NCBI GenBank assembly: GCA_029204225.1
Contig: CM055101.1
Location: forward strand, 37,665,374-37,729,373
Direction: 5' to 3'
Length of the DNA: 64,000 nucleotides
Source: Diphasiastrum complanatum
Taxonomy: Eukaryota > Streptophyta > Lycopodiopsida > Lycopodiales > Lycopodiaceae
Made by a program: the position numbers and the translations under genes. Position 1 is the stretch's first letter, and each line of letters begins with the position of its first letter. Shown here one piece after another: positions 38,801 through 54,945 of the stretch. The notes under the pieces were generated by a model. The model saw only the letters and a program-made list of their open reading frames with translations. It ran no database searches and had not been told where the DNA came from.

Positions 38801-39619
38801 TTTCGAATGTTAGGCTATGAATGTCCTTCTAAGTTTTTCTGTTGTGCTTTAATTCAGGTATGTCTTTTGCTGCTCATACTCTCATAATGTTGCTCCAAAG
38901 GGAAAGTATATTGCTTTTGTTTCCACAGAAGCTGAGACAGACATGCCAGAAGCTGAACTAGAACCTGGTTTGAGCTTACTTGGACCAGTTGAGGAGACAT
39001 TTTTTGATGTCTATGATAGATACGAGCCAGTGAACGATCCCAGCTTGGACAATGTTTTCATAAGCAAGGCAAGCTTTTGTTTTTGTTATCTCCTCGATGT
39101 TCTTGATAATTTGACAGCTCTCTTTTATCTTCTAATACAAGTTGTTGTTGAACCTGTCAGAGTTATGACCCAACCACACATTTTGAAACAACTGTCCAAG
39201 ATGTACTGGCTATGTACACTCGCATTACGGGCAAGGTTTGTTTTTCTGAAGTATGCTCTTTTGAAAGTATTTGCTGTGTTTATGTTGTTCTTAGATTGTT
39301 CTACTCTAAGGTAGACTTCTATGTTAACTTCATCGATATAATTGTTTTTTGGATTTTCTTGTGCAACTTGAAAATTCTGGCTTATCTGTTAGCAAGTTAA
39401 TTTATTAAAAGACCGTATTTGACATTATTGGCACTTAAAAGGGTTCAGGAACTGAACGAGAATTATTATTGGCAACTGAGCTGTCTTTATCCAGAAAGAT
39501 GATATAGGCCTTGCTAGGATCCATGTTTGTTTCTCTTGTATAATGTTTATTGATGTTTGCATATGCAGCTGTTGGATCTCAGCGTAGATCTTAGTGCTGC
39601 AAGTGCTGCAGAAGAATAG
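14799..39619 (+). CDS. GDI: Rab GDP-dissociation inhibitor (GDI), 13 exons, 444 aa
   Basis: Binds prenylated, GDP-bound Rab GTPases in the cytosol, extracts them from membranes and returns them to donor compartments. Joined exons: 14799-14885, 15464-15526, 15637-15720, 15879-15986, 16228-16400, 29186-29297, 36888-36968, 37115-37177, 37285-37386, 37705-37829, 38858-39068, 39161-39235, 39569-39619; total 1335 nt, all phases consistent. The product matches plant GDI in length (about 445 aa) and motifs: [12 protein letters not shown] (5-16), [16 protein letters not shown] (33-48) and [17 protein letters not shown] (83-99). Later come [40 protein letters not shown] (228-247), [10 protein letters not shown] and the C-end [14 protein letters not shown]. 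It lacks the long insert of Rab escort proteins. The start codon lies in GCCATGG. Intron 5 is 12,785 bp and intron 6 is 7,590 bp; intron 11 uses a GC donor. No frame disruption was found, so it is likely functional. Confidence 0.97.
15464..15526 (+). CDS. GDI: GDI exon 2 (aa 30-50)
   Basis: Follows a TTGCAG acceptor and encodes [16 protein letters not shown], the conserved Rab-binding platform motif of the GDI/REP family. Confidence 0.96.
15637..15720 (+). CDS. GDI: GDI exon 3 (aa 51-78)
   Basis: Encodes LWEKFRG through DYNVDMVPK. The splice sites are AACAG at the 5' side and GTATGA at the 3' side. Confidence 0.95.
15879..15986 (+). CDS. GDI: GDI exon 4 (aa 79-114)
   Basis: Encodes [20 protein letters not shown] and ends in SYVYNKGK before GTATGC. 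This is a highly conserved GDI block. Confidence 0.96.
16228..16400 (+). CDS. GDI: GDI exon 5 (aa 115-172)
   Basis: Encodes [20 protein letters not shown], then [17 protein letters not shown] and the phrase [13 protein letters not shown]. It ends within the Glu codon (GA/G) before GTAAGT and is completed by exon 6, 12.8 kb away. Confidence 0.96.
17085..17131. repeat. Palindromic AGAAACGCGTTTCT cluster
   Basis: The 14-bp perfect palindrome AGAAACGCGTTTCT at about 17088 is followed by AGAAACG and then AGAAACGCGTTT about 30 bp later, separated by a T-run. This could be the tip of a small inverted-repeat transposon in intron 5 of GDI. Confidence 0.6.
17875..18480 (-). pseudogene. Ty1/copia integrase relic in GDI intron 5
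   Basis: The minus strand read from 18480 gives LRSGGHGEY, then ELTIPHT and [14 protein letters not shown], the copia integrase core (LRSDRGGEY ... [17 protein letters not shown]). Downstream come [12 protein letters not shown] and [10 protein letters not shown], the integrase-to-RT linker (HIP...W/KLD...IISRDVIFDE). Stops and frame changes occur throughout. It lies antisense to GDI. Confidence 0.8.
19058..19291. mobile_element. MITE with TIRs and TTAAAT target duplication
   Basis: A 222-bp element (19064-19285) starts CCAAAGTACC and ends GGAACTTTGG (terminal inverted repeat CCAAAGTNCC). Identical TTAAAT sits immediately on both sides (19058-19063 and 19286-19291). The interior is built from repeated ACCACGGCAC/GTGCCGTGGT modules, including one 10-bp-arm palindrome at about 19111, so the whole element can fold back. 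A TTAAAT duplication could also be read as a TTA-type (PIF/Harbinger-like) target; the superfamily is unsettled. No ORF. Confidence 0.8.
19343..19355 (+). promoter_or_regulatory. Orphan copia-type primer-binding site
   Basis: TGGTATCAAAGCC directly follows an LTR-like end (CCACA). It is a one-base variant of the initiator-Met tRNA complement TGGTATCAGAGCC typical of plant copia elements. The element would read on the + strand, but no gag is recognisable after it and the MITE at 19064 lies in its putative LTR. Confidence 0.55.
20010..20042 (+). repeat. (AAAAGC)n hexanucleotide repeat
   Basis: About five perfect copies of AAAAGC, in otherwise unassigned intronic sequence between two copia relics. 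Confidence 0.9.
21430..23717 (-). pseudogene. Ty1/copia gag-protease-integrase relic
   Basis: Minus strand, starting with ATG at 23717 ([17 protein letters not shown], copia gag N-terminus). Then come the gag core [15 protein letters not shown] (about 23340), a perfect zinc knuckle [14 protein letters not shown] (about 23013-22972) and protease [12 protein letters not shown] (about 22835). Integrase follows: [20 protein letters not shown] (about 22310), [20 protein letters not shown] and [11 protein letters not shown], ending in [16 protein letters not shown]. Several stops and frameshifts break it. The sequence stops being copia-like near 21430; reverse transcriptase and RNase H are absent. 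It belongs with the primer site and LTR immediately 5' (23778-24617). Confidence 0.9.
23778..23789 (-). promoter_or_regulatory. Copia primer-binding site
   Basis: On the minus strand, TGGTATTAGAGC abuts the LTR end at 23790. It is the initiator-Met tRNA complement with one change and lies 60 bases before the gag start. Confidence 0.85.
23790..24617 (-). mobile_element. 5' LTR of the copia relic
   Basis: In element orientation the LTR begins TGTTAGATTTCAT (24617) and ends ATTTCCAACA (23790), with the TG...CA rule satisfied, about 828 bp. TATAAATAG on the minus strand at about 24298 is a likely TATA box. A partner 3' LTR was not found to the left, so the element is truncated. Confidence 0.8.
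24700..25560 (-). pseudogene. LINE endonuclease-domain relic
   Basis: Read in mixed minus-strand frames, the segment gives [20 protein letters not shown] and TWFRINGH, then [15 protein letters not shown]. Further on are [18 protein letters not shown] followed by [10 protein letters not shown], and [20 protein letters not shown]. These match the order of the exonuclease-endonuclease-phosphatase domain of plant LINE-type retroelements (GxGGVA, WxKI, ATCYFPP, LHSLDAGDLxVT, LLxLGExHEL, SVVDYVLAS). The catalytic GDFNAR region is unreadable and the reverse transcriptase is absent. It is antisense to GDI within intron 5. Confidence 0.7.
25812..25834. repeat. Short perfect hairpin GGGACCCAA/TTGGGTCCC
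   Basis: Nine-base arms with a five-base loop (CTCCC), just upstream of the gypsy relic. It may mark a boundary between elements. Confidence 0.6.
25890..26450 (+). pseudogene. Ty3/gypsy protease to RT-start fragment
   Basis: A clean open frame encodes [36 protein letters not shown] and finally [20 protein letters not shown]. These are the distal half of a gypsy retropepsin (Y/F-D-V-I-L-G-x-x-W-L), the linker and the entry to reverse transcriptase (DVFPxELPxGLPPxRxVDH). The catalytic protease Asp and all of RT are missing. Homology stops at VDQ (about 26447), where a new repeat with GGCGGTTCT motifs begins. The long clean frame suggests a rather young insertion. Confidence 0.85.
26447..26700. 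mobile_element. Insertion with GGCGGTTCTCA subterminal repeats
   Basis: GGCGGTTCTCA occurs at 26456, 26566 and 26601, and its inverse type AAGAACCGYCGG at 26517 and 26634. Clusters of short direct and inverted motifs near an end are typical of CACTA-, MULE- or hAT-like DNA elements. The right end was not identified. It interrupts the gypsy frame and is therefore younger than it. Confidence 0.5.
27400..27960 (-). other. Coding-like relic, unrecognised
   Basis: This segment is higher in GC than the flanks. One minus frame reads coherently with few stops: [20 protein letters not shown], then [19 protein letters not shown] and [15 protein letters not shown]. No family is recognised. Given its place in intron 5 it is probably a gag-like or transposon protein remnant. 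Confidence 0.35.
29186..29297 (+). CDS. GDI: GDI exon 6 (aa 172-209)
   Basis: A 112-bp exon between two huge introns, with acceptor GATGCAG and donor GTATAA. It encodes [19 protein letters not shown] and [15 protein letters not shown]. Phase and homology prove it belongs to GDI despite its isolation. Confidence 0.95.
29372..29458 (+). repeat. Compound (TTC)n(TC)n(AT)n microsatellite
   Basis: A continuous TTC, then TC, then AT tract only 75 bp downstream of GDI exon 6. It is likely length-polymorphic. Confidence 0.95.
30905..30948 (+). repeat. (AC)n microsatellite
   Basis: A perfect AC tract embedded in a wider ACAC-rich region (30840-31050). Its six-frame ORFs are His/Thr or Cys/Val runs and not genes. 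Confidence 0.95.
31053..31175 (+). repeat. Minisatellite, about 21-bp GACCATCGGCCACCCGTCAAC unit
   Basis: At least five degenerate copies of a 21-bp unit (CGACCATCGGCCACCCGTCA) run head to tail and end near GTCAACGACGGGC. The GC-rich array is next to a (TA)n tract at 31190-31232 in GDI intron 6. Confidence 0.85.
31190..31232 (+). repeat. (TA)n microsatellite
   Basis: A 43-bp TA tract immediately after the GC-rich minisatellite. Confidence 0.95.
31240..36880. other. GDI intron 6, remaining part
   Basis: No coding domain recognised. It contains a (GA)n tract at 32772-32805 and AT-rich unique-looking sequence. A segment at 34560-34900 has repeated TCTAAG/CTTTCTA words and CTATAAATACTAA and could be an LTR remnant. 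Short ORFs of 60-123 codons lack recognisable motifs. Confidence 0.5.
36888..36968 (+). CDS. GDI: GDI exon 7 (aa 210-236)
   Basis: Encodes [20 protein letters not shown] and GLGELPQ, directly continuing RKVK of exon 6. The acceptor is TCTGAAG, weaker than the other acceptors, and the donor is GTAATC. Confidence 0.95.
37115..37177 (+). CDS. GDI: GDI exon 8 (aa 237-257)
   Basis: Encodes [20 protein letters not shown] plus Ile, the conserved block contacting the Rab hypervariable region in GDI structures. It lies between GTCAG and GTAAGC. Confidence 0.95.
37285..37386 (+). CDS. GDI: GDI exon 9 (aa 258-291)
   Basis: Encodes [20 protein letters not shown] and [13 protein letters not shown]. The upstream ATG in the same frame at 37273 is intronic and not a start. 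Confidence 0.95.
37705..37829 (+). CDS. GDI: GDI exon 10 (aa 292-333)
   Basis: Encodes [20 protein letters not shown] through LGRKSDM. The Met codon is split AT/G with exon 11 (donor GTATGT). Confidence 0.95.
38858..39068 (+). CDS. GDI: GDI exon 11 (aa 333-403), GC donor
   Basis: Encodes [20 protein letters not shown] and [18 protein letters not shown]. The reading frame requires the junction AGCAAG/GCAAGC, so the following 92-bp intron is GC-AG. Confidence 0.93.
39161..39235 (+). CDS. GDI: GDI exon 12 (aa 404-428)
   Basis: Encodes [20 protein letters not shown] and RITGK, between CTGTCAG and GTTTGT. Confidence 0.95.
39569..39619 (+). CDS. GDI: GDI exon 13 (aa 429-444 and stop)
   Basis: Encodes [16 protein letters not shown] and TAG. 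The [10 protein letters not shown] tail is diagnostic of plant GDIs. The 3' UTR follows, with AT-rich TTTGTAATTAATT at about 39782 as a possible far-upstream polyadenylation region. Confidence 0.95.
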   Translation: MLDLSVDLSAASAAEE

Positions 39620-42138
<2,519 letters not shown>

Positions 42139-42420
42139 TCTCCTTGGTCCTCCCAGTAGCACCCTCTCTCTCTTCTCTCACTCACCATCTTCCTCACTGC
42201 CATCTCTCCCTCTCACTAACCTGCGCATCTTTCCTCATTCAAGTCATCCTATCTCTTCTCTCACTCGCCATCTTTCCCTCTCATTGCCATCTATCCCTCT
42301 CACTAACCTGCTCATCCCTCATTTGCGTCCTCCTGGCAGGGCTTGCCGAATTCTTGCAACACGCCATGCCCCTTGTGCCTACGCATCAAGCATCGCTGCT
42401 ATTCTCAGCGACTAGCGACT

Positions 42421-42643
<223 letters not shown>

Positions 42644-42864
42644 TCACATTATCCATTGCTCTCTCTGTCTCGATCCGTCGTCAGCTCTCTACTCTCTAGA
42701 TCCATCGCTGGCGCTCTCTCTCTCTCTCAAATTATGTTTTTGGAAGTTTTCAAAAGCACACGTTATCTCTCTAAAATGCACGTGTTTGCCCTTCAATCCC
42801 ACTTCAATTGCCCTTCAATGACCATCTAGGGCAAATGTGGACCAATGGAAATATGCAAATCCCA

Positions 42865-42867
<3 letters not shown>

Positions 42868-42943
<76 letters not shown>
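42868..42943 (+). repeat. (TC)n microsatellite
   Basis: A perfect 76-bp TC tract, the third of a TC-oriented cluster. All tracts from 43.4 kb onward are GA-oriented. Confidence 0.95.
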
Positions 42944-42947
<4 letters not shown>

Positions 42948-43467
42948 CAAGACCATCTATGCCATTCCACTTTATTTCTCTTTAAAAATGTGGGGGTCAC
43001 ATATGATTTCTCTTTTTCTCTCCTCTCTCTTCCCAAGTGTGGGGACCACCCATTCATTCTCTCTCCCTCTCCAAGTAGGAACCGCCTTTGTTTTATGGCA
43101 TGTATTAGTTTTTGGAAAATAGCCATTATTAGTTTTATTACTTGAGGTCATAAAAATGTTGAAGGACACACTTCAAAGGAATCCTTTACATTAGTCGTAT
43201 GGACCAACTCTTTTTCAATTGTAATTAATCTTGGGATTGTACAAAGGTCACTAGTTGGATCAACAGAACTCAGCCACATTCATTAGAAGACATTGTGTCA
43301 TTTGCTAGAATTTTTTTAGTAGCTGATGATGAGCCACATGTGATGTACTGACATATTTGCCACCCCACTTTACATTTATATACGACAATTGTTGCTCCAC
43401 GGTTTCTCTACTTTTTATGCATCGTAGATTAAGCTTGTTGTGTGCTTATGTATGTGAGAGTGGGAAT

Positions 43468-45759
<2,292 letters not shown>

Positions 45760-46591
45760 TGTGCAAAAAGTACAAATAGGAGCAAGAGTGGATCCTAATC
45801 TGATCCTCAAGAGGGCTTGGATGTTAGATTTACTTGATCTATCAATCTACATAAGATTAAGATCAATCTAGATCAATTCTAGACATAAAATTCAAACAAG
45901 AACAATCATTTATTGAAGGTAAATGTACTTGCTGGTTTCACACGTGTGAAACCCTGTCAGGGTACGGACTCCAATCTGAAAATTAAGTACACATTGATAG
46001 AACCTCAAAACAATCAAACAAATGTAGACAAATGGAGAGAATCACTCAAAATTGCTTCCAAAACCAAGATTGGTGTCTCACATTGATTATGGCCAAATGT
46101 GGCTCTATATATACAATAAGTGGGAGCTCGTGGTACTGATCATCCCTATGATCCCACATGTGTGAAGGTTCTTTGTCATATGATGATTCATCATGCAAAA
46201 CTGACACTTGGACAAAACCTTCTATTTTGAGCACTTTTGGTCCATTTTCCTTCTATATGGAGATCTACTTGGAAATCTTCTAGATGTCAAAATTCACCTA
46301 CTTCAGCTTATTCCACACATGTGAGCTGTCCTCTACACATGGAATATGACATCTAACCAAAGGATGTGGCTCATGCAATCAATAGATTGATGCCATGTGT
46401 CATATGTCTAGAAAACAAGCTTTTGGCCTTTTTAGCCACTAGAATTTGAATTAAATCATATGTACAACCTATATGATTATGGTACATGACAAGTACACTA
46501 TTTTCACACGTGGGAACAGGCTCCACACATGTGTGTTTATCTATATACAAGATTTTTGGCCTCTACCAAGCTTATTTTTGCATTTTTCACA
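45760..46591 (-). repeat. 3' LTR (left copy)
   Basis: The + strand copy begins TGTGCAAAAAGTAC and ends TTTTTCACA. It contains GTATATATAG on the minus strand (about 46100), a probable TATA box, and CACGTGTGAAACC/CACACATGTG palindromic words. Confidence 0.9.
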
Positions 46592-46714
46592 CTCCTCAAA
46601 AATCTAGCTTGATGGAAAATGTATTGATCTTGAACTTGACTCCATGGGCTGATTTGGTCTTTGCTAGTTCAAAAGGTGTGAAGATCAGTCAATGAGCTTA
46701 ATGTCGATCTGAAA

Positions 46715-48085
46715 TCACCATATCCATGATAGTGCTTCTTTGATGTTGACATCTTTGATGAGCTTGAGAGCTTTGCACCATCCTAGCACCTCCAAAATTG
46801 ATTCCTTCCAATTTTCATGTAGATGCTTGACCTTGAGGCTTGCTCCTTCACATGAGATATGCTCCTCTTTCCATTGAAATGTGAGCCACATGGGTTCAAC
46901 CATGTTTCTTGAGTTTCTTTTTGGAATCACAACTTGAGAAGGTCTCTCCTCCTCAATCCTTGGCACACTTGAACCTTGAAATGACTCCTTAAGATCCTCT
47001 TCATGATGCTCCTTCTTGATGGAAATCCGAGACCTCCATGTCTCATAATGATCACAACAAGTATGACCATTCAATATGCACTTCCTATGATTATCAAGAT
47101 TACTTATGCTAGAAACATAAGTCCAAAAATCACCACAACTTGGCATGGTTTTTCCAATATTGAAATCAAAAGGTATCTCCATCTCAATAAGGCTAACTAC
47201 TTGCTTATGGATATAAGTGTCCACTTTGGATGCTTCACTTATTCTCATAAGAAGTTTACAACTTGCCTTTAGGATTGAAAACATACAATTTTCATCTTTA
47301 TGAATGAACACATCATTCATGATCTTATTGAAACCAAAAGATCCAACATTATGAAGATATTTATATTTCCTTGACTTCATAACTAATGTAAGCTTACAAG
47401 GAAAACATATTTTGCTATCTTTTAAGGCATCACACTCAACTAGTATTGCCTTAATCCACCTTTGAGATACAAAAATCTCTTCAAAGCAAAATGGTTCTTC
47501 ATAAGTTGACATAAGAGCATAAATGAAACTATTTTCATTTTGTGATTGCTCCTTATTATTTTTCTCTTGGATAATAACAATAAGTTTGAACTTATCTAAA
47601 GTTCCAAGCAAAATACTTTCCAAGGACATAAAATAAATCCAAGTTACTTTCATGAAAGTGACATCTATCTTTGCATCTTGAACCAAACAATGCACTTCCA
47701 AATGAAAAATTTCAAAAGATTTGACATGTGTTGTGATGGACTCTTGAAGACAAATCTTGCAAGTCCTTGTGAGACTCCAAGCCTCATTCACCTTTCCACA
47801 AAGGAAACACCTTTCCTTGGACTTGTCCTTCTTGTATTTGCATTTTTAACTTGAAGCTCCATCCTTCACCTCGGTCCCCTTGCTTTGGTTCTTCTTGGAT
47901 GGACTAGTCTTCTTTTTGTAGCATCTTGAGAAAAAATATCCTCCTTTGCCACAAAGGTTGCACTCAGGATCCTTTCTTTCCTTCAATAGGATGCCACCTA
48001 TTGATGCCATGTGAATAAAAACCTGTGATATGATTCTACAAATGTAATTTGTGACTTTCAAGAGACTAGATTTGAACATCTTCAA
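46715..48085 (-). pseudogene. Element ORF: zinc knuckle plus unknown domain, one stop
   Basis: One minus frame runs from ATG at 48085 to a stop at 46715-46717, about 455 codons, broken only by TAA at 47846-47848. The N-part holds CNLCGKGGYFFSRC, a CCHC zinc knuckle with Tyr in place of His, followed by Lys/Ser-rich sequence. Just past the stop is a second Cys pair, CFLCGKVNEAWSLTRTC. The C-part (358 codons open) contains SQRWIKAILVECDAL, faintly like the W-x-x-A-M-x-x-E-x-x-A-L entry to copia RT, and then diverges beyond recognition. It could be a degenerate gag-pol fusion kept as one frame, or a distinct protein of this element family. Whether the TAA is read through is unknown. Confidence 0.65.
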
Positions 48086-49654
48086 TAATCTAGAATGATC
48101 TACAAAAGATCTAGCTCACAAACCTAAGAATCAATCTTTGCAGTAATGACTAGTCACTTGGAAACTTTGCTTTGATCACTAAGACAAAAGCACACAATCT
48201 TTGAATCAAATCACTAAAGAAATCAGATCCAATCTCCTATTGGACTCATCAAATACCAATGACTCTTTCTTTTGAAAGTTGAAATGGATATGAAAAAGAT
48301 TTGACACTTAGATTTTCCTTTTCACTTGACTAGTTCTCTCAACACTTGAGATTCTTGAACAAAAGATGGATTTTGTTTCAAACACATGAAAATCAAACTT
48401 AATCACTTCTTTTGGACTCACTCTTGACCCAAATAATCTCACTCTTGAGATTTAGAATGAATGTGATTTGATTTGAAAACAAACTATACCACCAATTTTT
48501 CACAAAGCTAAAAAATTAGACAACTAGAGATTCACAAAGATCTCAACCATGCATGAATACTCAAATATGGACTCCTCCTCATTCTAGATATCCAATGGGA
48601 TCACAAATTGACCCTCACACTCTCACAAAGAAAGTTGAATAGAACTAATTTGAGTTTCATACATACTATGTCAATTTTTGCTCAACAAATTAAATTCAAT
48701 CACTCCTATTGGATTCCACCAATTACTCTACCTTTAGAGACTTGGAATGAAATTCAAAATCAAAAGTTGTGATTTTTCTCACTAAGATATTGTGCTTCAA
48801 AGAGCTAATGCCACTTAGAAAGATTTGATCACCTAGGAGAACACAAACTCTCCACCAATAACAACACAAAATGAGCTTCTAGATCTTGCCCTCTACAAAG
48901 GAAGGAACTCTTAGAAAATTGGATCTCTCTCTATACATTTGTCATAGACACCTTAATGACTCTTTACAAACCTTACAATCACTCAAACAAATTGAGTAGG
49001 TTTGAACAATGTGACTTGGATCTCAATCTCTTTTCTAGAATTCTCAATTTAAGCCAATCTATGTCAAATTCTACAAAAGATTTGCATAGATGCTCTATAT
49101 GCACTAGAAACTCTCAAAGGTTTCACTTGGAGGACAGATCCAAAGATGTTTTCTAGCAAATTGATGCTTCTAAACTTGACCCTATCACTCTTGAACAAAT
49201 CTAGAGTGATGGTACAATGGATTTCAACCTCTCACCTTGCATATCACTCCTTAATCTATGATTTTTAGCAAAATCTCTCTTAACTTCAACATACACTCAA
49301 AAAATCAGAGAAAATCATTTAATTCTCCTAATTCAAGCTTCAATTTTAATTTTTTGGCTGATCTAATCCAAGAACTAATCAAGAGATTAATTCTCTATAG
49401 AAAATGCTTGATTTTTCAGTAAAAATCTCTCAAATTGGGTGTGTGAGTCAAATTGTACAAATTTTTGAATTTTCTTAGTCAAAACCGGAGCTGAAAAGGG
49501 TTCCTACAACCCACAACAAGATCTGGACCAAAAATTTTGAGGGTAGCTATCAAATCCAACTCGCTACACAAAATTTGACTAGTTTCCAAAAAACTGCTAA
49601 TTTTGGCTTTGATTTGGATTAACCCTATCAATTTCAACAAAAACTCTTGTACTT

Positions 49655-49667
49655 GGCTCTGATACCA
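49655..49667 (-). promoter_or_regulatory. Primer-binding site of the LTR element
   Basis: TGGTATCAGAGCC on the minus strand, immediately after the LTR end. It is an exact initiator-Met tRNA complement and fixes the orientation of the element. Confidence 0.93.
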
Positions 49668-50490
49668 TGTGCAAAAAGTACAAAAAGGACCAAGAGTGTA
49701 TCCTAATCTGATTCTCAAGAGGGATTGGATGTTAGATTTACTTGATCTATCAATCTACATAAGATTAAGATCAATTCTAGACATAAAATCCAAACAAGAA
49801 CAATCATTTATTGAAGGTAAATGTACTTGCTGGTTTCACACGTGTGAAACCCTGTCAAGGTACGGACTCCAACCTGAAAATCAAGTACAAATTGATAGAA
49901 CCTCAAAACAATCAAAACAAATGTAGACAAATGGAGAGAATCACTCAAAATTGCTTCCAAAACCAAGATGGGTGTCTCACATTGATTATGGCCAAATGTG
50001 GCTCTATATATACAATAAGTGGGAGCTTGTGGTACTGATCATACCTATGATCCCACATGTGTGAAGGTGCATTGTCATATGATGATTCATCATGCAAAAC
50101 TGACACTTGGACCAAACCTTCTATTTTGAGCACTTTTGGTCCATTTTCCTTCTATATGGAGATCTACTTGGAAATCTTCTAGAAGTCAAAATTCGCCTAC
50201 TTCAGCTTATTCCACACATGTGAGCTGTCCTCTACACATGGGATATGACACCTAACCAAAGGATGTGGCTCATGCAATCAATAGATTGATGCCATGTGTC
50301 ATATGTCTAGAAAACAAGCTTTTGGCCTTTTTAGCCACTAGAACTTGAATTAAATCATATGTACAACCTATATGATTATGGTACATGACAAGTACACTAT
50401 TTTCACACGTGGGAACAGGCTCCAAACATGTGTGTTTATCTATATACAAGATTTTTGGCCTCTACCAAGCTTATTTTTGCATTTTTCACA
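49668..50490 (-). repeat. 5' LTR (right copy)
   Basis: Collinear with 45760-46591. It ends TTTTTCACA directly before the target-site duplicate CATTA. Confidence 0.9.
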
Positions 50491-50580
50491 CATTATTGTT
50501 GGTTTTGCATTTTACACGAAATTAAACTTTTACGATGTTCCGAAGTACAGATATAATGTAGCAACCATCTAGTAGAGTCC

Positions 50581-53222
<2,642 letters not shown>

Positions 53223-53589
53223 ACCTTAAATCCTAAACATTGACCCTAAACCACTTTGTTTTGAAGAATGAAGTAGATTACGCATGTTGTACCTGTGGGT
53301 TTATTGGCAAACACATTGAGAACATTCATGAGTTTTAGCATTTTCTATATTGAGTTGTTTTTCCTAATGCATGTTTTCCCGTGCATTTTTAGCTACTAAC
53401 TCTAATTTCGATTTAAAGCTTGCAGACAACTGTACTTGAGCTATTTCTTCATGAATGGAATTAGATGCTTTATAAAGAGCTTGATTTCATATCAAGATTT
53501 GCATGTCATATTCCATAGGGTGGCCCGCCTAACCGCCCACCTACCAATTGCCTATTAGGGTTTTGACAAAGGTCCTGAATGATGGGGGT

Positions 53590-53725
53590 TCTCGTTCCAA
53601 GTCGTAAGAGAATGTCCCCATAGGACCCCATAGAACGAAGATTTCAATCCCATCAGTTCTCATTCCAATTCGTAAGAACACGTCCCCATGGAACGAAGAT
53701 TTCAATCTCACCGGTTCTCTATTCC
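53590..53725 (+). repeat. 66-bp tandem duplication
   Basis: The phrase TTCTCGTTCCAAGTCGTAAG through GAACGAAGATTTCAATC is repeated head to tail with few changes, with a third partial copy starting GGTTCTCTATTCC. Confidence 0.8.
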
Positions 53726-54059
53726 AATCTGGATTCCTATGACGAGTAGAAGGGCGGCCCTCTGAAGCCACTACTCATGAGAGAAAGTTTTTGAAGTTTC
53801 CACAGGGACATAAATTTTGGATGGGTGGAGGAAATAAGTAATTGTTTCTTCTCCATGGGGACAAGCTATAAGGCCAGGTCCCATTGCTCCCAAACTCCGA
53901 CGGGACTACGGACAAGTTCTGGTGGACCTGCATGTTTTCAATAGTTTCCTACCCTTCTTGCCCCATGAAGGTCATTGAAAAACCATGCTAAAGGCAACAA
54001 AAAACATTGTTTCCAAATCATAGGCCTTATGAGATGGTGGGTCGAAAGGCTACGTACTA

Positions 54060-54162
54060 GGTTTCGGTCATCCAGAGGTGGGCTACCTGCTGTAGCACCC
54101 CAGAGTTGCTGAAGTGGTGAGGGTGGCTATAGCAAGTAGCCCACCTCTGGACGACAGAAACC
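54060..54162. repeat. Long near-perfect hairpin (37-bp arms)
   Basis: The left arm 54060-54096 and right arm 54126-54162 pair over 37 bases with about four mismatches, around a 29-base loop. The core is CCAGAGGTGGGCTAC against GTAGCCCACCTCTGG. Such an extended imperfect stem could be a foldback MITE or a microRNA-like precursor. Its right arm runs straight into the start of the duplicated segment of unit 3. Confidence 0.85.
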
Positions 54163-54775
54163 ATGTGTAGCAGTTGCAGATCTACGGTTCAATGATTCAT
54201 CATTGAGACAGATAGTAATCATGTAGGGTGGCCAATCATCAATCAAGTCATCGCTGAGACAAGATGATGTATCATAAGAGCAACATGCTATTGTATATAA
54301 GAAAAATAGTAGATGATGAGGCCCTCCATCGCATTTCTGATGGTATACCAATGATCAAACCACATTGATTATCATGCTATATTTAACACATCAATCATTA
54401 GCAAACATCTTATAGCATTCGGAGCATGGTCCACTGGCCATTTTGAAATCCACTGGGCAACGGCCAATCGCCCACTTTGCATGGTTCCTCATGTGTACAT
54501 AAAAGTGATCACATGCATTCCATGCTACATCGTTGTCCAGAGACACAGCTTATTGTGCAATGCCATACCTGTGTATGGATTATCAGTTGTATGTGAAAAA
54601 GTGCCCTCTTGCGGAAGTCTCCAGCAAGTATTTAGTAGCCAAAACAAAGTACCAATCCATGATAATCATCCCATCATATAAGTTTATTTGCTACACAACA
54701 TGGCTAGCAGAGGCATTTCATCATAAATGATCAGTCATAAAGCCAAGCAATGGAAGACTTCTTATCTTTGGTCGC

Positions 54776-54945
54776 AGTAGCCTTCCCATGATAACTCTTC
54801 CTTTGGTTTTTATAGGTATCCTCTCCACCCAGCAGAGATAGCAGCAGTAGAGAAGCAAACCAAGCAATCACAAAGCAAAAGAGAGAGGAAGAAAGCAGGA
54901 AGAGTCAACCTTAGGATTGTAGTCACCTTCTCTTTTATAGAAATT
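54776..54945 (-). promoter_or_regulatory. Promoter/first-exon-like block, unit 3
   Basis: Minus strand: TCTATAAAAGAG (TATA, about 54940), CAATCCTAAGG (telo box with one change, about 54918), pyrimidine-rich leader, ATG at 54789 reading MGRLLRPK. The donor-like site has become AAAG/ATAAG, so GT is lost. Each of the three copies has thus lost a different part. Confidence 0.45.

Noticed and set aside
14799-39619. Rab escort protein (REP/choroideremia type) instead of GDI
   Set aside because: The length of 444 aa, absence of the long REP insert, and the [14 protein letters not shown] tail all fit GDI.
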